From Marasmius tenuissimus (lineage: Eukaryota; Basidiomycota; Agaricomycetes; Agaricales; Marasmiaceae): a DNA stretch of 64,000 nt. This document shows, piece after piece, positions 23,178 through 32,514 of the stretch. The position numbers and the translations under genes are program-made. The notes beneath the pieces were generated by a model. The model was not told the origin of the DNA, made no database searches, and worked only from the letters and a program-made list of their open reading frames with translations. How positions within the stretch are numbered: the stretch's first letter is position 1; the number at the start of each line of letters is the position of its first letter. The stretch is taken from NCBI GenBank assembly GCA_029532415.1, contig JAQOTA010000050.1:1302001-1366000 (forward strand), given 5' to 3'.

Positions 23178-24479
23178 ATGTCAAGTGAAGATGTTGGAGT
23201 TCGCGCTAAGAGGTTCGAGAAGATTTTCGCAGACTTTGTTAAGGGAGAATTGGACGGGGTCACCACTGCCATTGAGCTTGCACAGAAGTTCAAGGACGAG
23301 GGCGCATCTGTTGCCGAGTCTGAGGATTATGTCAAGCAGGCTCAAACTCATCTCGAGTCCATCGTTCGAAATGGGCCAGGGAGACAGAAGACCCCCCCCG
23401 CTAGAGAGAGGACCCCTTCTGGTCTTGATGATGCCGGAGTCACGGAATTTAGGAAGCGTCGAGATGAGAGAGAGGCCGCAGAAGCTAAGGACAGAGACGA
23501 CCGTTCCCGTAGAGCGTTCGAAGAAGCCAACTGGGCTAACTACCTCAACACTCTCAAAGCCTCGCTGGCTACCCCTGCTTCTTCGGCTGAGGTTGATGCT
23601 TTCCTCAGCTCCATCATTCCAAAGCACTCTCACTTCGGACTCCCTCCTGGTCTCGCCCTTGATCGTGGAGAACTGGACCAACTTGTCAACATCGACCCTC
23701 ACATCGCGCAAACCAATACCATTCGTCTCCGCTACGTACAGGACAAGTCGGAACTCGAACTTGCTCTTCATAGGGTTCGGAATCTTCAGCTTACTGACCC
23801 TGTTCCCCACTCTGTCTGGAAGGATATCCTCCTCGACAGATACGTCAATTTCGACAAACTCAATCACGCTCTCCAACCCAGGTACAATCATTCCGACGAG
23901 CCCAAGTTGGAGCTCGGAGATCTTGTCATCTCTGATAAGAGTCGAATCGCAGCCAGGAAGCCTATCGGAAACGTGTCCGATTGGAACCGAGTCTTTGGCG
24001 CCTGGGCGGAGGCTGTATCAGCCGTCTATCCTCACCGCCGCGCTGAACTCCGAGCCTATCACTACCTTATGTCAACGTTCTTCCGTAACCATTCTTCGAA
24101 CCCACTCGTGGGCATCCGTCTCGACGATCGCATTCGCGAATCCTATTCACGGTGCCCTTTCAAGCTCGACGACCGAGACAAATTCACTGAGCACACCATT
24201 GCTCAGCTCTCCGCCTCCTCTGATATTTCGAAGAGGAAGGAGGCTCCTTCGGGGTTCGCCTCTCTCCCGAAGCGTCCAGCGGGTCCTGTCTGTCTCAACT
24301 GGAACGGGAATCGCTGCAAGGACCATTGCCCTTCTAACAGGAGGCATGGCATTTGCTGCCAGTGCAGTGGTTCTCATCGAGCCTGGGATAACCCCGACTG
24401 CTGTCGAGCCTTCAACTCACGATTCCAGCTCCGAACTGGAGACGATACGAAACCGGGTCCTGGTGGCTCAGCAGCCTAG
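23178..24479 (+). CDS. Gag-like protein of the YR retrotransposon
   Basis: 433 residues from the ATG at 23178 (MSSEDVGVRAKRFEKIF), 25 nt after repeat A1. A charged coiled-coil-like part lies around residues 75-130, and a globular central region follows (FLSSIIPKHSHFGLPPGL, NRVFGAWAEAVSAVYP). Near the C terminus is a Cys/His-rich finger: CLNWNGNRCKDHC, then HGICCQCSGSHRAWDNPDCC. It is expected to coat the element's RNA, with the finger binding nucleic acid. The frame is intact. The polymerase region follows in a different frame that is already open across the gag end, so its expression would need frameshifting or reinitiation. Confidence 0.85.
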   Translation: MSSEDVGVRAKRFEKIFADFVKGELDGVTTAIELAQKFKDEGASVAESEDYVKQAQTHLESIVRNGPGRQKTPPARERTPSGLDDAGVTEFRKRRDEREAAEAKDRDDRSRRAFEEANWANYLNTLKASLATPASSAEVDAFLSSIIPKHSHFGLPPGLALDRGELDQLVNIDPHIAQTNTIRLRYVQDKSELELALHRVRNLQLTDPVPHSVWKDILLDRYVNFDKLNHALQPRYNHSDEPKLELGDLVISDKSRIAARKPIGNVSDWNRVFGAWAEAVSAVYPHRRAELRAYHYLMSTFFRNHSSNPLVGIRLDDRIRESYSRCPFKLDDRDKFTEHTIAQLSASSDISKRKEAPSGFASLPKRPAGPVCLNWNGNRCKDHCPSNRRHGICCQCSGSHRAWDNPDCCRAFNSRFQLRTGDDTKPGPGGSAA

Positions 24480-26363
24480 ATCACTGATTTCACAATCATC
24501 GGTTCATTCATCGGTTACGGTCCCCGCGCTACGGAATTCTCTCCCTCTTCCACGTCATCGTCGAGGTTTTGGTTGGAAGGATCCGGCTTGTTTTCCAATC
24601 TCGCCAGCTGTTCTCGATTCCGAGACAGCGCCACCTCTACCTGGTCCTCCTCCTCACCTTTTCGAAGACGCCTCTATTCAAGCCGCTCTTGCTGCTTATG
24701 GTTCATCGCATTGCAAGGTGGACACTCCCTTCAATGTTGATGCTTTCATCAATCTCCTCCATGATCATCCTAACCGACCGCTCATCGATTCGGTTGCTCG
24801 GGGTTTTCGCGAGGGTTTCTGGCCGTTTGATGAAGGCGACTGGAAACTTGACTCTAATCGTTTTACGGACAACTACGCGTCTGAGCCTGCAGACTTGCAG
24901 GCTATCTCTACCTATGCGACCAAGGAGTTGTCCAATGGACACTGGTCTCCTCAAATTCCCGAACTCCTGGACGGGATGGTCATATCTCCCTGTTCGTCGT
25001 ATGGCAGCCTCAAGGGGATGGACTCCAACTCAAGCCACGTGTGGTGGTTGATCACACCGGGTCAGGCTTGAACGATGGAATCCCCAGAGAATCTTCCCGT
25101 GTCCGCTACGACAATATGCGTGATTTCGGACTCTCCATGCGCCACGCGAAGCTCTCCCATCCTAACCGCCGATTCGTCTGCTTCAAGAGTGATGTTCAGG
25201 GAGCCTTCCTCAACCTGCCAGCCCACCCCATCTGGCAGCTTCGCCAAGTTGTAGTTGTTGACAGGAAGCTCTACATCGTTCGTCGCATTATGCTTGGAAC
25301 CAGAGCGTCTCCGCGGGTCTGGTGCACAATTTCTGCGCTTATCTGCTGGATTGGAGTTCGGAAGTTGGGCATCCGCAGTCTCCACATCTACGTGGATGAT
25401 TTCTTTGGCTATGACTTCGCCGACAACCTGATCCGCTATCGAGGTTTGAGGCGACCTCGTTCCCAGGTTCTTTTTCTGGTTCTCTGGGAACATATCGCAT
25501 GCCCATTCTCAGACGACAAACAGCAGCATGGTGAGGATCTCAAAATTGTCGGCTTTTGGATCCAAATAAACGAGGGGGCTATCTCCATTCCGCCTTCTTC
25601 CATCGTGGACATTCAAGAACGAATCACTCGTTTCTTGTCTCATCCCATTCGCTCCCCCAACCTCCGTGCTTGGCAACAGCTCTGCGGCCACCTCAACTGG
25701 GCGTTGAACGTATTCCCTCACGCGCGACCAGCTCTCACGGAGTTGTATCGGAAGATGAAAGATAAAAATCTTCCCCACGCAGCCCTGCCGGTCAACGGGG
25801 AGGTTCATCGGAACCTGCTTTGGTTCTCAGATGTATTAAATTCCGCCTCTGGGGTCCGGTTCATTGATGATGGATTTTGGGCTGAGGAAGACGCCGACAT
25901 TGTCATCCACACGGATGCCAGCAGAAACGATGGCCTGGCTTTTGTTTATTCAAACCGGGGCTATGTCTACCAACTCAGGAAGGTCACCGGGAAGCGAGTG
26001 GTAGACATCTTCTTCCTAGAGCTCACTGCCATCTTATCCGCCATCCACCATGTCTGTTCCTTCCGCCTTCCACCGAAGCGCCTCCTCATCTTCTCCGATA
26101 GTCTTGACTCAGTTCAAGTCTTCGATTCTCTGAAAGCGGAAAACCCCATGCACAACGGGATCTTGCTCGCCATAGCTTCTATCATCATTTCCACTGGTAT
26201 CGACATCAGGGTGCGTCACATCCCAGGGAAGGACAACATTGCCGCTGATCTCCTTTCGCGGCTACTATTCGACGAGTACTATCGTCTTTATCCCGCAAAC
26301 AGCGTCGGCTATTTCAGTCCCCCGCGGGACATCATCCCGGCGCCGTGGCGAGAGCAGTTTTAG
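24480..26363 (+). pseudogene. Reverse transcriptase-RNase H region, one frameshift
   Basis: The N-terminal part is read in the frame of base 23185 (KVDTPFNVDAFINLLHDHPN, SVARGFREGFWPFDEGDW, then LLDGMVISP). It continues in the frame of base 25041 from about 24990 (VVVDHTGSGLNDGIP). The switch sits inside a conserved RT motif and fits loss of one base in a C run near 24987-24991. RT hallmarks are CFKSDVQGAFLNLP (motif A) and LHIYVDDFFGY (YVDD active site). RNase H hallmarks are IHTDASRNDGLAFV, FFLELTAILSAI, IFSDSLDSVQVF and HIPGKDNIAADLLSR. No aspartic protease was seen. With this shift the copy should not make full-length polymerase unless the shift is programmed, which its position inside an RT motif makes unlikely. 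Confidence 0.82.
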
Positions 26364-27343
26364 CTTCCAAGGGTGGTTCACGCCGAAGGCTGAACCACCC
26401 GAGCCTCGTCGACATAGACGAGCGCATCGAGTTTCTCAGGTTTAACGCTATCGAAAGTTCGACTCGTTCTGGTTACAACACGGGCGCGAAAGACTACATC
26501 AGCTTTTGCAGCCTTTACGATCTGCCACTCGACCCCACTCCTTTAACTCTAGCTCGATACATTTCCTATACCTCGAAATTCATTGCCTCAGGCCCGAAGT
26601 ATCTTTCTGGTGCCAGGCACTCCCTCGAGGGATCTTTTCCACACTTCGCAGAAAGCCGTGCTTCTCCTCTCGTTCAATCGGTCATCACAGGATCCAAAAA
26701 GGTTCGTGCTGACCCGGTCCTTCGCAAGGCACCTCTTCGTTGTTCGCACCTCCAACAGTTCAGCTCTCGCTATCTCTCCTCACCCTTGTATGACGACATC
26801 CTCTTCCTCACAATTCTGTCCACGGCGTTCTACGCATGCCATCGTCTCGGCGAATTGGTCTTTTGTTCACCTGGTGCTGTGGATTTTCGGAAGGTCGTCA
26901 AGCGTGCATCCTTCAATTCCACGACGTCTCACGTCTCCTTTCGGCTACCCTACCACAAAGGGGACCGTTTTTACCGGGGTACAGATATACTCCTCGGCCA
27001 TCACGATGTCCTCGACCCTTACACCTTTCTGGTGCACTACATAGCCATGCGAGACACCAAGTTTGGTGCTCGCCCACCATTATTCATTTGCGAGGATGGC
27101 TCTCACCCTACTCGCGTGTGGTTTGAGCGACGCTACTTTGCTCTAGTCGGCAAGGAATTTGGTGGGCACTCCCTTCGGGCCGGGGGTGCAACTTACTATG
27201 CCTCACTTGGCCTCTCTGAAACGATCATTCAGGCTGTCGGACGTTGGTCCTCGGACGCATGGAAAATCTATATTCGCGACAACCCTACGGTGCGGGCGGA
27301 GTTGGAACTAGCAGCGATTCGTAAGGCCGCCCGAACTTCATGA
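26345..27343 (+). CDS. Tyrosine recombinase of the YR retrotransposon
   Basis: An open frame of about 332 codons overlapping the RT frame's last 19 nt. The N-terminal SAM-like core-binding part includes NAIESSTRSGYNTGAKDYIS and TLARYISYTSKFI. The catalytic part has the first Arg in AFYACHRLGELVF, the H-x-x-R box in GGHSLRAGGATYYASLGLSE, and the GRWSSDAWKIYIRD segment carrying the nucleophilic Tyr. The enzyme would insert the circular DNA intermediate. No ATG occurs near the front of the frame (it opens with GTG), so the protein is probably made by reinitiation or frameshift from the upstream frame. The frame has no internal stop. Confidence 0.88.
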   Translation: MARAVLASKGGSRRRLNHPSLVDIDERIEFLRFNAIESSTRSGYNTGAKDYISFCSLYDLPLDPTPLTLARYISYTSKFIASGPKYLSGARHSLEGSFPHFAESRASPLVQSVITGSKKVRADPVLRKAPLRCSHLQQFSSRYLSSPLYDDILFLTILSTAFYACHRLGELVFCSPGAVDFRKVVKRASFNSTTSHVSFRLPYHKGDRFYRGTDILLGHHDVLDPYTFLVHYIAMRDTKFGARPPLFICEDGSHPTRVWFERRYFALVGKEFGGHSLRAGGATYYASLGLSETIIQAVGRWSSDAWKIYIRDNPTVRAELELAAIRKAARTS

Positions 27344-27417
27344 CTACGACTCTCAATCACCATCTCTTTCTCACCGCCAGCCTCCCCTTCAACAGCAATT
27401 CCACACGCTTCTTTTTG

Positions 27418-27522
27418 GCTGTTCCTTTCGAGTCATTCTTCAATGGATTGTAGGCGGCCAGGGAGTCTCCTGCCGCCGTTTATGCCTATACTTTACTCGC
27501 ACGGCGACTTATTAAGCTGAGG
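27418..27522 (+). repeat. Split direct repeat B1
   Basis: 105 bp, identical to B2 (28249-28353), ending exactly where A2 begins. Confidence 0.95.
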
Positions 27523-28066
27523 TCGAGGCGAAGGCGGGTTCCAAGGGTAAGGAGCTGTCGCGAAGGCCTCAGCGCTTACACGTCGCCTCTCCTCCGCTTC
27601 CTCCCGTCACTGTGGTTTTCTTTATCTCTCCTTGTCCACTCCCCCACTCCATTTGCTCTCTGTCTATGCTTTTCATAAGCAAATCACTATTGTCTTTTCT
27701 ACCTCAAAGCTGACTCCGTTGTCTAGCTTTGTTGTACCCCACTACAAGATCTATGTCTCAGTGGGGAGCTTCCCACCGCCGGTGCTATAGTTTATAGCTG
27801 AAGCCAGCGGTGGAGACGCCCAGGTTCCCTCTTTGCTTGGATCTCCTTCCTGGAACCTCGAGGTTCATCTATTCTCTTCTATCCCGCACTATTTCTCCTG
27901 ACTTCTATCCCCCAGTGTCATCTATTCTTGTTGTCTATTCAACAACTATCTATTCCCCTGTTTCATCCCTCGAATTTCGAGGTATGACTATTCTATTCTT
28001 CTCTTTCTGTTGAAAGACCACTCACAGATCCCTCAGCGTAGCCTTCTTGTGCTCGCATTCATGCTG
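27523..28066 (+). repeat. Split direct repeat A2
   Basis: 544 bp. It differs from A1 at 27675, 27867 and 28062 only; each is a CpG in A1 and TpG or CpA here. Confidence 0.95.
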
Positions 28067-28248
28067 GCCACCCTCCACTCCCTGTTTTCTTTCCAATGCC
28101 TCTGATTGTAATTTTGGAATGTTACCTAACTCACTCGTCTAATCTCGTTGACGATACGATTGTATACTCTACCACCACTCCGTTCCTGATAGTCTGGGTC
28201 CTATTTCCGAATGCCGCGACTGAAAACCTACTGTACTTGTATTGCTTA

Positions 28249-28353
28249 GCTGTTCCTTTCGAGTCATTCTTCAATGGATTGTAGGCGGCCAGGGAGTCTC
28301 CTGCCGCCGTTTATGCCTATACTTTACTCGCACGGCGACTTATTAAGCTGAGG
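28249..28353 (+). repeat. Split direct repeat B2
   Basis: 105 bp, identical to B1. It is the right end of the element; the match stops sharply at 28353. Confidence 0.95.
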
Positions 28354-29520
28354 CCGGGGAACAAGGGGTTACAAGCTCGGTCGCTACAAGTAGTCGATAG
28401 GTTGTGTGTACGTCGAAAGCAAAAACCTAAAAGCATGGTCAAATACGCAGGTGGTGTACACCAAATCCGAGTCAGAACAGACTCAGAAGTTTCAAGGACT
28501 CGTTGACGAACCTTTGACCCTCTCCGCTCTATGATCACATCCTTGACTTGTAAAATGGTTGCTCACGTTGCACGAAGGCCTTCAAGAACCTAACGAAGTT
28601 GAATTTTGCGTATGTTGGGAATGAATAGGGTAGAGAGGATCCGGCCACGAACTCGACGCTGGAGACGATGGTAGTTTGGGTTGAAAGAGAGTTCCACACG
28701 TCAAAAAGGGGCTTCCGCTCACGAGGCGGCGCACTGCATTTTGTTTGGACTTTGCCGATCTGAATCAGGCAACAGGTTTCCCTTTGTTTCTCTCCTCGAC
28801 GACCTCGTTCAAGCTCCTCACAGCTCTTACAATTTCTTACAAACCTTCAGCACCCAGCCCATCATTTTTTGTCTGAGCTTTTCCACAAGGTCCCGTTCGA
28901 TATGACACTGTAGAAGAATTGGTGGACGAGGGAATGTGGTGCCGAATTGGGAAATTATTGGCGGTTGCTCCACAAAACATATTGTTTCTGTCGTAACTTG
29001 TTCTTCTGTCGCTATCGCTCGCGGCGTTGAGCTGGGGTGGTGAGTCTCTACGGCATGGTAGGGACTCAAGAGTTCCGAGTGAGCGATGATCGAGGTAAAT
29101 GCAGAAGGAGTGACATGCTGGTGGGGGAATCAAGAACGAGCGAGTAGAGTGGACACTGGCACGACTTGGACGGCGAGGAATCGACCATTCAACATTGTAT
29201 CGGGAATTATCTAGCCTCAAAATGGCTCCCTCGCTTGAGAAATTTGAAGTTGAAGGTGCAGGATTTGGAGGGTCCAACTAGTTGTAGGATAAGATGTACT
29301 GACGCTCAACGTTCAACGCTCAACAATGACACGCATATCCGGCCCCGGGCCGTATGTCTGGCATCGGACTTTAGCGGTACCACTGGGGTCAATCAATCCT
29401 GCGATCATAGCGATATTACAGAGGTTACTCAATCTCGGAGGCTGCGAAAAGCATGTACACATATCGATTAATGGTGTTTGTAGGTATTACAAGCCCAGGG
29501 AGGTTGGCTAGAGGTGGGTG
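28354..29520. other. Rest of the 7.5-kb insertion, no gene recognised
   Basis: No counterpart in the other duplication copy. Frames of 60-146 codons exist on both strands without recognisable content or consistent splice structure. Confidence 0.4.
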
Positions 29521-29565
29521 GCTTTTAAAAAAGGTGCGATCGCACCGGTGCTTTGTTATTTAAAA
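29521..29565 (-). repeat. 45-nt inverted repeat at right edge of the 7.5-kb insertion
   Basis: Inverted partner of 22079-22123. It contains the perfect 14-bp palindrome ggtgcgatcgcacc (29533-29546). Similarity to the other duplication copy resumes just after it. Confidence 0.6.
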
Positions 29566-31235
29566 ATTTCAAATTCTTCTCTTGGCGTCCAGGTAGGGAC
29601 GATAAAACCATCAGCAGCATTGGAGTGTACGCCTGCGCGGGGTGAATAGAGGTGCTGGTGTGAAGAAAGGAATATTGGTTGGCCAATTTCCTTCAGTGAG
29701 GAGCATAAGGCCGAACGAGATGGTTTTAGCGATAAGAGATCCAGGTGTGGATAGAACTGCTTATATCCAACGGGTCGTCCGTTTTGTACAGCAGCGAGCT
29801 ATCGCTTGTAATGTCCTTGCCTCCACCAAACTCAATGCCTTGCTCCGTCTGGCTATCCGAGCACATTTTCTCAAGCCTTCGTCGATCGATCCTCGGTGCC
29901 CATGAAAGCTGGTTGGACAAGGTTTTACGTGCACCATTGACGGTGAAAAACGCGTCTCCCTCATCTCCAACGTTCGAGAATATCTTGTCTCCTTGTTCCG
30001 GTAAATCCACGAAGACATCTCAATCGTCTACCGCCAGGAAAAGAGCCGGCCATTCTAGTGAGGTGTAGATGTGATGGTGAGGTCTGAATGCTAAGGATGT
30101 ACGACGTGAAGATAGAGAGGACGGAAGGGGGGTCGTTGACGGGCGTGTGCCCAGCTGAATCGAGTGAGTACGGATAATGGGGAGGAAAAGTGGTCGGTCA
30201 CAGTGAATGGGAGGAGAAGGGTGTCTTGGAGGGCAGTGGTGTTGTCAGGATTCGGCGTGCCTCATGTTCAGACTCGATATCCTGCACGAATATTCCTGGC
30301 ATCTCAAAAGGACACAACGAGGGTTTCTTTGTGTGCTTTCGGCTCGTAGAAACGCGTCCTGGAGGTGATAAAACGCATTGGAGAGGAGACCACATTCGTG
30401 TTGATACCATGACTCACAGCTCAAGAATCCAGGCGAAACTCTTTAATGGCCTCGTGTGCGGTATAGCTTGTCAAGCCCCAGCCGACATTCAACGAAATCG
30501 AAATCGTCCGGTCGAGGTGGTTGTGGTTGGAAAAGAAGCCGCGATGCAGGGGCGCTTCGGAGGGCAACGAGTTCTCGCCTTGACCACCACCATCAATCCG
30601 GTTCCGAACATTCGCCGTTCACTTTCCTGACGATCTCAAAGAGCTTGAAGGTTTCGTCGTGTCTGGCCAACGCTCTTCCGCTGGAATTGAGGCTACATAT
30701 ACATGGAGTGGGACCAACGGTTATTGTGATGGGCTTGAAAATGAAGTACGCGCATCTTCTCGAGAGCCGTGACTAATAAGCTAAGAGATCCATGTCTCTT
30801 AGTCCTATTCCTCGTTCAAGCTGGCAACCTTGCCTTCCGCAATTGTGATGTCTCACGAACAGGGTGGAACCATCTATCATCGGCCAACCCACGGTATAGC
30901 GGTAGCCCAGCAATCTCATTGTCCAACGAAGGCTACGACGCTAGGCCCGAGGACCTCCCAAGACTTTTCCGCCGGCATTCTCTCTGACCTTGACCTAGCC
31001 CAAATTTTTATCCCCCGATAGACACCGATAAACATTGCTCAACCACCAGTCTCTCTCGAGAACGCGCAAGGGAAAGCTCGTTTTGAGTAAAAGGACAGGC
31101 TTAGGCGACAAATAAACGATCGGGATGGGACAGAGTTGTGCCGGACAAGGGGGGAGACAGCTGTTGTACGACGTGGAAGATACCAAGGTCGAGAGTTTTC
31201 ATCTGTTCTTGGACAGTATACAGTGTGTCGTGCTT
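29566..31235. other. Duplicated degenerate region, copy 1
   Basis: Collinear with about 55800-57512, and in part (about 30210-30780) with 51020-51660. Short frames are shared between copies (for example FVQQRAI on plus near 29785 and SSAGIEATYTW near 30690), but stops fall at different places in each copy. An ancestral gene is likely here, but I cannot fix its strand or product. Confidence 0.45.
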
Positions 31236-32514
31236 TCCCTCCTTTTATTTCCCCCGTCCTCTAACTCTATCTTTATCTTCGAGAAGGCACTCGCAGTTTA
31301 TGCGCTCGACGCCAACACATAGTTCACGATCACTGCATCCAATACCACCCGAGTAACAAGAGCGGATATTGCCACCGAGAGGCGATGAAGGCGGCGAGAG
31401 GATTAGTTTGTTAATGGAAACGCGCGATTCTACCCCCGGACATCGTAGATGGTCAAACATATTTGGCGTGAGCTTCTATCCCTCTGTTCGTCTCGGTTTT
31501 TGTATGCTCTTTTCATGGCGCAGATGCGGGCTCCTTTCTACGCATCGCCGTTTTATATGCACCAGATCGAACCTATAAATATCTAACTTCATCTTCCTCT
31601 CTTGCATCATCCACGAGCCTGAGCGCTGAGCATTAGCAGGCGTTATTCTGGCCCTTTTAGCGACTCCGTACCCTTTTCCAGACGGCATATCTCTCTCGTC
31701 CATCGGGCGACCAGAACTTCGTCACATCTCCTTGCTCCAGCTCTGCTCCGTCTTCGCTGTAATTGACTATCGTAATCGAATTCTATCTCCTTACTGCATC
31801 AAGCCCGCTAACCTACCATTTCGGAAGCCTACCTTGTTGTGAGATTGCTCCTCGGCTTCGCCTTGCAGAGCCCACTTAGTTTTCCTCTCGGTCTCAGGAT
31901 GATCGTCAAGGACTAACACTGGCTAGTGGTCGACAAGGTAGGTACTATGATAGATCTTCCGGAGTCTCAGACATACCGTACATTCGTAGACACCGTCAAT
32001 CTGGGTTCTCGTTCATTACCGTTGTATATGCAAGTCAAGAATTTAGATACAGCAAACGATGCCTTGGGCCGCCCAACTTGACTCTCAAAACAGTCCTTGA
32101 TCGCGAGCATATTTTTGGGCTTGATTCGGACGACGGAAAAGAGTTCGGAACTTCACCTCAAGTCCGGTGTAGGGTTTATCGCCGTGTAGAGCGTGCTTGT
32201 GCGTCGTTTTTCCCGCCATGTTAGGTGTTAGGTGCTCGCGTTGATACATATCCTAAAGTTTGCGGTTTGGCCTTTAATTCATCATACCTCGCACAGCTCG
32301 CTGAAGTCGCCTGACCAGGGATGCGCTGTGTAAAGGAGACAATGTCGAGCGAGGGCTGGATTCCATAAATTAGTTTATATCACGATTGGTGTATACTACA
32401 AGGCAATGAGGGAAATGGAACAAAGTTCCAAATCCACCGAAGGGTGAGATGAACCCGTAGATTCTGGACTGTCCCACCACTGTCCGAAAGGAGCCAAAAT
32501 TGTCGCCTCTAAGG
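31236..32514. other. Intergenic, no gene recognised
   Basis: Separates the duplication from the first intact family-1 gene. About 31980-32040 weakly resembles the 3' flanks of other family-1 genes (near 41900 and 59460). Confidence 0.4.

Larger units (their letters stand above)
22609..28353 (+). mobile_element. Ngaro-like tyrosine-recombinase retrotransposon with split direct repeats
   Basis: A 5.7-kb element with the order A1 - gag - RT/RNase H - tyrosine recombinase - B1 - A2 - spacer - B2. A1 and A2 are 544 bp; B1 and B2 are 105 bp and identical; B1 abuts A2 exactly. This split-direct-repeat layout, with a tyrosine recombinase instead of a DDE integrase, defines the PAT/Ngaro groups of YR retroelements, which integrate through a circular intermediate without a target duplication. 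No methyltransferase domain was seen, which favours Ngaro over DIRS1. Gag and recombinase frames are open, but the polymerase frame is interrupted once. A 182-nt unique spacer (28067-28248) lies between A2 and B2. Confidence 0.9.
18034..31235 (+). repeat. Segmental duplication, copy 1 (with two insertions)
   Basis: Collinear with 52625-57512. Matches run through 18034-18124, the membrane-protein gene, its 3' flank to about 22075, and then 29566-31235. The transposon at 18125-18998 and the block at about 22079-29565 are absent from the partner. The total of 13.2 kb minus about 8.36 kb of insertions leaves about 4.84 kb, against 4.89 kb for the partner. Confidence 0.85.

Noticed and set aside
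22609..28353. Reading the A repeats as LTRs of a Gypsy/Copia element
   Set aside because: The repeats are split (A1 ... B1A2B2), there is no DDE integrase or protease, and a tyrosine recombinase is present.
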